From the NCBI GenBank assembly GCA_902783215.1, contig CACZQD010000054.1, forward strand, positions 1 through 17,176: 17,176 bases of DNA, in the 5' to 3' direction. Position numbers and translations under genes: made by a program. Shown piece by piece: positions 13,477-17,176 of the stretch (the first letter of the stretch is position 1; every line of letters starts with the position of its first letter). Below the pieces are notes generated by a model. That model did no database searches. It was not told where the DNA came from and saw nothing but the letters and a program-made list of their open reading frames with translations. Source of the stretch: an uncultured Erysipelotrichaceae bacterium (GTDB taxonomy: Bacteria; Bacillota_I; Bacilli_A; RF39; UBA660).

Positions 13477-13597
13477 ATTTTGATAAAACCTTGCGTCCTT
13501 TTTTTCTTCTTCTTGAAACAATATTTGATTTTTGTCTTGCCATAAAACCTAATTTTTTCTTTTTTCTACGATTATTTGGTTGAAAAGTTCTTTTCAT
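13475..13597 (-). CDS. rpmH: 50S ribosomal protein L34, short form
   Basis: L34 is a small basic protein buried in the large subunit. The 40-residue product begins M-K-R-T-F-Q-P-N-N-R-R and ends K-G-R-K-V-L-S-K, both diagnostic. Typical L34 has 44 or more residues; here about four residues are missing from the middle (the N-G-R-x-V region between G-F-x-A-R and the R-R-R cluster). The frame is intact and expression signals are strong, with GGAGGTG before the ATG and a consensus promoter, so it looks functional. It is the first gene of the operon leading left from the origin. Confidence 0.93.
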   Translation of the reverse strand: MKRTFQPNNRRKKKKLGFMARQKSNIVSRRRKKGRKVLSK

Positions 13598-13636
13598 AAT
13601 CACACCTCCAAACATTTTTTCTGCATTGCTTTATAA

Positions 13637-13665
13637 ATTATATAGACTTTTTTGCAGTTTGTCAA
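13637..13665 (-). promoter_or_regulatory. Promoter of the rpmH operon
   Basis: Perfect sigma-A type promoter on the minus strand: -35 TTGACA (13660-13665), 17-base spacer, -10 TATAAT (13637-13642), about 40 bases before the rpmH ATG. It faces away from the origin. Confidence 0.88.
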
Positions 13666-13869
13666 TATTTTTTTTAACATTTATCCTATTATATATAATA
13701 GTTTTGCACTTTTGCACATTTTATTTACTGTTTTCAAAATTGTTAATTTTTATTTTTTTGCACATAAATTGTTCAAAAATCGATTATTATTGATAAAATA
13801 TATGATTTTTCTTTATTTTTTGAACAAAATATTGTAAAATATTAGTGTGAAAAAGTTATAGGTGATATT
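13666..13869. other. oriC: Replication origin, part upstream of dnaA
   Basis: Non-coding, almost pure AT sequence between the divergent rpmH and dnaA. Candidate DnaA sites of a non-canonical type are TTTTGCACT at 13702-13710, TTTTGCACA at 13710-13718 and 13756-13764, TTTTGAACA on the minus strand at 13770-13778 and on the plus strand at 13818-13826; a weaker one is TTTTTCACA on the minus strand at 13846-13854. A perfect 16-bp palindrome, CTATTATATATAATAG (13686-13701), abuts the first site. The dnaA promoter must also lie here; TAAAAT at 13794-13799 and near 13836 are possible -10 boxes, but neither has a convincing -35. AGGTGA (13860-13865) is the dnaA ribosome site. Confidence 0.7.
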
Positions 13870-15216
13870 ATGGATTTACAAAATATGTGGAAAAGTTTCT
13901 TAGAAAAGATAAAACTTAAAATTAGTGATATAGCATATGATACATGGTTTAGTGAAACAGAACTCATTAATTTAGATGAGCATAAAGCTACAGTTTTAGT
14001 ACCTTATAATGTACATCAAAAGAACTTAGCTGAAAACTATAATGATATCATTGTTGAAACTTTTCAAGAAATAACTGGTACTAACTTTACTTTTGAATTT
14101 GTACTAGAAGAAGATTTAAAAAATATTGAGGTAGAGGAAACACCTATTGGTGTCCCTACAAATAATATAATGGAGTCTAATTTAGATCACCGATATTCAT
14201 TTTCTAATTATATAATAGGTAAAAGTAATAAATTTGCAGCTACATCTGCTTTAGCTGTAGCAGAACACCCTGGTAAAATGTATAATCCTTTATTTATATA
14301 TGGACCAAGTGGTCTAGGGAAAACTCATTTGATGCACGCAATTGGTAATTATATTGTTCAAAACTCTAATAAAAAAGTTTTATACATTACTTGTGATAAT
14401 TTTGTTTCTGATTTTGTCGAAATATGTCGAAAAAACAATAATAATAATAATTTGGATGCTACTAAGGCTTTTAAAAATAAATATCGAGACGTAGATGTAT
14501 TAATAATTGATGATATTCATAATTTAGTGGGGGCTGTTTCAGCTCAACAAGAATTTTTCAACACGTTTAATGAACTGTATAATCATGAAAAACAAATTAT
14601 TATATCTTCAGATAGATCACCAGATGATATAAAAAGACTTGAAAGTAGATTGAAAACTCGATTTAATTGGGGATTACAAGTTGATATTTTACCTCCAGAT
14701 TTTGAATTAAGAATGAATATAATTAATGCTAAAATTGATTCTCATGAGTTAAAAATTGATTTCCCTGAAGATGTTAAAGAATATATTGCGAGCAACTGTG
14801 CGAGTGATGTTAGAAAACTTGAAGGTGCTTTAACTAGAGTCTTTGCTTATGCAACTATTATGAATGGATCAGATATAAACTTAGATTTAGCTGTTGAAGC
14901 ATTAAAAGATTATTTTGTTAAAACTATTGTCGCACAAAATAAAATTGATCAAGTTATTCAATTAACTGCTGATCATTATAATATTTCTGTTGAAGATATC
15001 AAATCTAAGAAAAGATTAAGTAAAATTGCTGTACCACGACAAATAGCCATGTATATATGTCGAAACTATTTAAATGAGAATTTAACGAAAATAGGGTTAG
15101 AATTTGGTGGAAAAAATCATACTACAGTTATGCACTCTGTAAATAAAATTAAAAAAATGATCAAAGAAGATGAAAATTTGAACAATGAAATTCAAAAAAT
15201 TATTGATAGTGTGTAA
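13870..15216 (+). CDS. dnaA: Chromosomal replication initiator protein DnaA
   Basis: DnaA binds DnaA boxes, melts oriC and loads the helicase. In the 448-residue protein, domain I covers about 1-85 (W-F-S-x-T-E near 26-31) and domain II is short. Domain III is AAA+ with Walker A G-P-S-G-L-G-K-T (145-152), Walker B L-I-I-D-D-I (211-216; the usual Q-F that follows is H-N), and S-S-D-R-S-P-D-D-I-K-R-L-E-S-R-L (246-261). Domain IV has K-K-R-L-S-K-I-A-V-P-R-Q (380-391) and the signature G-G-K-N-H-T-T-V (413-420). The signature is normally G-G-R-D-H-T-T-V; Asn416 replaces the Asp equivalent to E. coli Asp433, a DNA-box contact position, while Arg382 (E. coli Arg399) is kept. It is flanked by the two halves of oriC. 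Confidence 0.98.
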   Translation: MDLQNMWKSFLEKIKLKISDIAYDTWFSETELINLDEHKATVLVPYNVHQKNLAENYNDIIVETFQEITGTNFTFEFVLEEDLKNIEVEETPIGVPTNNIMESNLDHRYSFSNYIIGKSNKFAATSALAVAEHPGKMYNPLFIYGPSGLGKTHLMHAIGNYIVQNSNKKVLYITCDNFVSDFVEICRKNNNNNNLDATKAFKNKYRDVDVLIIDDIHNLVGAVSAQQEFFNTFNELYNHEKQIIISSDRSPDDIKRLESRLKTRFNWGLQVDILPPDFELRMNIINAKIDSHELKIDFPEDVKEYIASNCASDVRKLEGALTRVFAYATIMNGSDINLDLAVEALKDYFVKTIVAQNKIDQVIQLTADHYNISVEDIKSKKRLSKIAVPRQIAMYICRNYLNENLTKIGLEFGGKNHTTVMHSVNKIKKMIKEDENLNNEIQKIIDSV

Positions 15217-15343
15217 AAAATGTGGAAGAAAAAAAGTTTTGAACATAATAATTTTTAAAGCAATAAAAGGGGTATTTTAAGTTTTGAACACTTTTGAACA
15301 TTAATAATAATATTAATATATAATATAGAAAGAAGGAAACGTA
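15217..15343. other. oriC: Replication origin, part between dnaA and dnaN
   Basis: Three exact copies of TTTTGAACA occur at 15237-15245, 15282-15290 and 15292-15300; the last two are in tandem at a 10-base period, one helical turn. A weaker, more canonical site, TCTTCCACA on the minus strand, lies at 15221-15229. Directly after the tandem pair, positions 15301-15327 contain only A and T with a partly triplet pattern (TTA ATA ATA ATA), a candidate unwinding element with at best degenerate DnaA-trios. The layout, paired boxes then an AT tract before dnaN, matches Bacilli origins, where melting occurs in this interval. Confidence 0.7.
15294..15324 (+). promoter_or_regulatory. Possible dnaN promoter overlapping a DnaA site
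   Basis: A -10 TATAAT (15319-15324) lies 19 bases after TTGAAC (15294-15299), part of the last TTTTGAACA site. The spacing is long, so the -35 is weak. If real, DnaA binding would compete with transcription of dnaN. Confidence 0.35.
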
Positions 15344-16465
15344 ATGAAATTTAAAATTAAGAAAAAATTAATATTAGAAAATTTAAACTATGCGATTAAA
15401 GGAATATCAAATAAAAATTTAATACCTATATTGAATTGTTTTAAATTTGAATTAAATGAAGAAGGACTATATATAATAAGTACTGATAATGAAATTGCTA
15501 TTAAAACATTTATTCCAGAAAAAGATATAATCGAAGTTATTGAACAAGGAGAGATGGTAATAGCCGGTAAGTTTTTATATGAAATAGTTAGAAAATTAGA
15601 TAATGATATTATCACTTTTGAAGAAATCATTGATAATCAATTACTTATTACAACATCAAATTCATCATTTAAATTAAATTGCAATGAAGTCAGTGACTTT
15701 CCAAATATTGATTTAGAATTTATACAAAATCCTATAATTATTTCTAATAAAGTATTTAAAAATACAATTAATCAAACAATATTTGCTGTATCAAATCAAG
15801 AATCCAGACCAGTATTAACAGGAATTAATTTTAAGATCGAAGATAAAGATTTTGAATCTACTGCTACAGATTCATATCGATTATCTAGAAAAAAGTTCAA
15901 AATAGAAAAGCAAATTGACGAAAAAATAGATCTTGTAATTCCCTCAAAAAATTTATTAGAAATTGTTAAAATGGTAAAAGATGATAATAATCATCTTGAA
16001 CTTCATACATTTCCAAATAAAGTGATATTTAAAATTGATAATATTATAGTCATGTCAAGATTAATAAATGGTAATTATCCCGATACAGATAAACTAATTC
16101 CTGAAACATTTGATTTAAAAATTAAAGTTAATTTAAATCAATTATATAATGCAATTGATAGAGCATCTTTATTAACAAGTGAAGATGAAAAGAATATAAT
16201 TCAATTTGAAACTAAAGACAATCAAGCTATTATTACTTCTAATATTCCTGAAATAGGTAATGTGGAAGAAAAAATTAGTATTGAAAAACAAGATCAAAAA
16301 GAGATAAAAATATCATTTAGTTCTAAATTTATGTTAGAGGCTATAAAAACATTTGAAAGTGAAGATGTATTATTATGCTTTAATGGAGAGATTAAACCTA
16401 TAATAATTACTAATGTTGAACACAATGATTTAATACAATTGATTTTACCTATTAGAACATTCTAA
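15344..16465 (+). CDS. dnaN: DNA polymerase III beta subunit (sliding clamp)
   Basis: DnaN forms the ring-shaped clamp that tethers the replicative polymerase. The 373-residue protein has the typical start M-K-F-K-I-K-K-K-L and early S-N-K-N-L-I-P-I-L motif, the S-T-D-N-E-I-A-I segment near 45-52, T-A-T-D-S-Y-R-L-S in the second domain (S-T-A-T-D-S-Y-R-L), and the C-terminal L-I-L-P-I-R-T-F, the usual end of the partner-binding pocket. Length is normal. The ATG has an AAGGAAA ribosome site. It is separated from dnaA by the origin interval, and its stop codon sits inside a terminator, so it is not co-transcribed with comK by default. Confidence 0.97.
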   Translation: MKFKIKKKLILENLNYAIKGISNKNLIPILNCFKFELNEEGLYIISTDNEIAIKTFIPEKDIIEVIEQGEMVIAGKFLYEIVRKLDNDIITFEEIIDNQLLITTSNSSFKLNCNEVSDFPNIDLEFIQNPIIISNKVFKNTINQTIFAVSNQESRPVLTGINFKIEDKDFESTATDSYRLSRKKFKIEKQIDEKIDLVIPSKNLLEIVKMVKDDNNHLELHTFPNKVIFKIDNIIVMSRLINGNYPDTDKLIPETFDLKIKVNLNQLYNAIDRASLLTSEDEKNIIQFETKDNQAIITSNIPEIGNVEEKISIEKQDQKEIKISFSSKFMLEAIKTFESEDVLLCFNGEIKPIIITNVEHNDLIQLILPIRTF

Positions 16466-16487
16466 AAAGAGTGTTCTTCTTTTTTTT
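16455..16487 (+). terminator. Rho-independent terminator after dnaN
   Basis: A 9-bp stem GAACATTCT / AGAGTGTTC with one G-U pair (16455-16463, 16468-16476) and a four-base loop is followed by TTCTTTTTTTT. The 5' arm is the end of dnaN. Confidence 0.85.
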
Positions 16488-16491
16488 CGTT

Positions 16492-16513
16492 AAATAGTGC
16501 AAAAAAACTATTT
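16492..16513. repeat. Inverted repeat between dnaN and comK
   Basis: A 7-bp inverted repeat AAATAGT / ACTATTT (16492-16498, 16507-16513) with an 8-base loop lies just upstream of the comK -35. It could be a second terminator stem or a regulator site. Confidence 0.4.
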
Positions 16514-16516
16514 CAA

Positions 16517-16547
16517 TTGACAAAATTCGTTATATTTCGACTATTAT
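16517..16547 (+). promoter_or_regulatory. Candidate promoter of comK
   Basis: A perfect -35 TTGACA (16517-16522) and a -10 TATTAT (16542-16547) are separated by 19 bases, longer than optimal, suggesting a weak or activator-dependent promoter. A perfect 10-bp palindrome TGTTATAACA (16551-16560) lies around the expected transcription start. No clear AAAA-N5-TTTT ComK box pair is seen. Confidence 0.5.
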
Positions 16548-16583
16548 GAGTGTTATAACATACAACTAAGGAAGGGGGATAGT

Positions 16584-17045
16584 ATGTTAGAAGAATATGA
16601 AATTAATGAAGATACACAAGCTATTTTGCCAATTGATTCAACAAAATCAGTTGTTTATGAACAAGACGCAGAATATATAGTGAATCAACCTAGCAATAAA
16701 ATTATCAATTATAATTGTAATTTTTATGGAAGCTCATATTTAGGAAGATGTGAAGGTACTAAAAAACTTACTGGTATAAAAACTAAATATCCAATAATAA
16801 TTGAAGAATCTCGTCAAATAATCTTTTTTCCAACTTCTTCAACACGTAATCAGCAAACACAATGGATATCTTTAAATAATATTAAGTCAATTGAAAAAAA
16901 ATCTGATCATTCAATAATTATATTTGATAATGATAAAAAAATTAATTTTGATATTTCTTATTATTCATTAAATAATCAATATATTAGAGCAAATTTATTA
17001 CAAAGTAAATTATATGAACGAATAATAAAAAAACAATCGAAATAA
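16584..17045 (+). CDS. comK: ComK-family competence transcription factor
   Basis: ComK is the master activator of DNA-uptake genes in Bacillus. The 153-residue product has the family core: C-N-F-Y-G-S-S-Y-L-G-R (45-55; B. subtilis C-x-F-F-G-S-S-Y-A-G-R), E-G-T-K-K-L-T-G-I-K-T-K-Y-P-I (57-71), Q-I-I-F-F-P-T-S-S-T-R (78-88), Q-W-I-S (93-96), and I-S-Y-Y-S-L-x-N-Q near 124-132. It stops about 30-40 residues earlier than B. subtilis ComK (192 aa), lacking the C-terminal tail. Assignment to the family is firm from these motifs; a role in competence here is inferred. It has a strong GGAAGGGGG ribosome site, its own promoter and a terminator, and occupies the place where yaaA/recF usually follow dnaN. 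Confidence 0.85.
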   Translation: MLEEYEINEDTQAILPIDSTKSVVYEQDAEYIVNQPSNKIINYNCNFYGSSYLGRCEGTKKLTGIKTKYPIIIEESRQIIFFPTSSTRNQQTQWISLNNIKSIEKKSDHSIIIFDNDKKINFDISYYSLNNQYIRANLLQSKLYERIIKKQSK

Positions 17046-17053
17046 AAATAGGG

Positions 17054-17083
17054 GAAAGATATTATAATCTTTCTTCTTTTTTT
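17054..17083 (+). terminator. Rho-independent terminator after comK
   Basis: A 7-bp stem GAAAGAT / ATCTTTC (17054-17060, 17067-17073) with a six-base loop is followed by TTCTTTTTTT, eight bases after the comK stop. The remaining 93 bases of the window show no gene start that I can support. Confidence 0.8.
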
Positions 17084-17176
17084 ATTAAACGTAAATTTTT
17101 AGAGTAAATGCAGTTTTTGGGAAAAATATTGAAATATCAGACTAATTGCAGAAAAATTATATCAAACCTGCAACAA

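Noticed and set aside
13435..13521. Upstream start of rnpA adding 29 codons
   Set aside because: It would overlap rpmH and the hairpin; the start at 13434 has a good ribosome site and matches the family.
17084..17176. Short TGCAG repeats and AT-rich sequence at the right edge
   Set aside because: Only two copies in imperfect context, with no fold, gene start or promoter that can be supported.

Overview
The window is the replication-origin region of a very AT-rich bacterium with Gram-positive-type (Firmicutes/Bacilli, Mollicutes-adjacent) gene order. Every gene left of about 13.6 kb is on the minus strand and every gene right of it is on the plus strand, so the two blocks diverge from a bipartite origin that flanks dnaA. 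The genetic code looks standard: lgt and the membrane protein before it end in TGA, and Trp is encoded by TGG. The SpoIIIJ-like YidC lipoprotein, Jag, Noc and a ComK homologue point to Bacilli. An uncultured, gut-type lineage near the Mollicutes is my guess, not a demonstrated placement.

Left arm, moving away from the origin (all minus strand): rpmH (40 codons)-rnpA-yidC-jag-mnmE-mnmG-rsmG form a tightly packed ribosome/RNase P/membrane-insertion/tRNA-modification operon. It has a consensus promoter, two internal terminator-like hairpins, and a terminal hairpin after rsmG. Next is noc, alone between its own promoter and terminator, encoding an unusual Noc with a long repeat-rich linker and a non-standard C-terminus. 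Then come uvrB, a run of yvlD-like membrane gene-lgt-ung-unrecognised gene, and rpsF-ssb-rpsR, which has its own promoter and a leader that can fold over the Shine-Dalgarno site. The first 12 bases hold the start of a further minus-strand gene.

Right arm (plus strand): dnaA, dnaN and comK. The usual yaaA-recF-gyrB-gyrA genes do not follow dnaN within this window; a ComK-family competence regulator is there instead.

Most notable points: (1) the origin intergenic regions lack the canonical DnaA box TTATCCACA and instead carry clustered TTTTGCACA and TTTTGAACA 9-mers, while DnaA has Asn at the position of a base-contacting Asp in its DNA-binding signature; (2) the ParB-like protein has all four residues that distinguish Noc from ParB, its promoter region carries clustered GGGAAAT half-sites, and its C-terminal half is unlike known Noc proteins; (3) comK sits next to oriC; (4) L34 is short and the SSB C-terminal tip is atypical. 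No rRNA, tRNA, CRISPR, insertion sequence or prophage was seen. The longest non-coding stretch is the 272-base rpmH-dnaA spacer.
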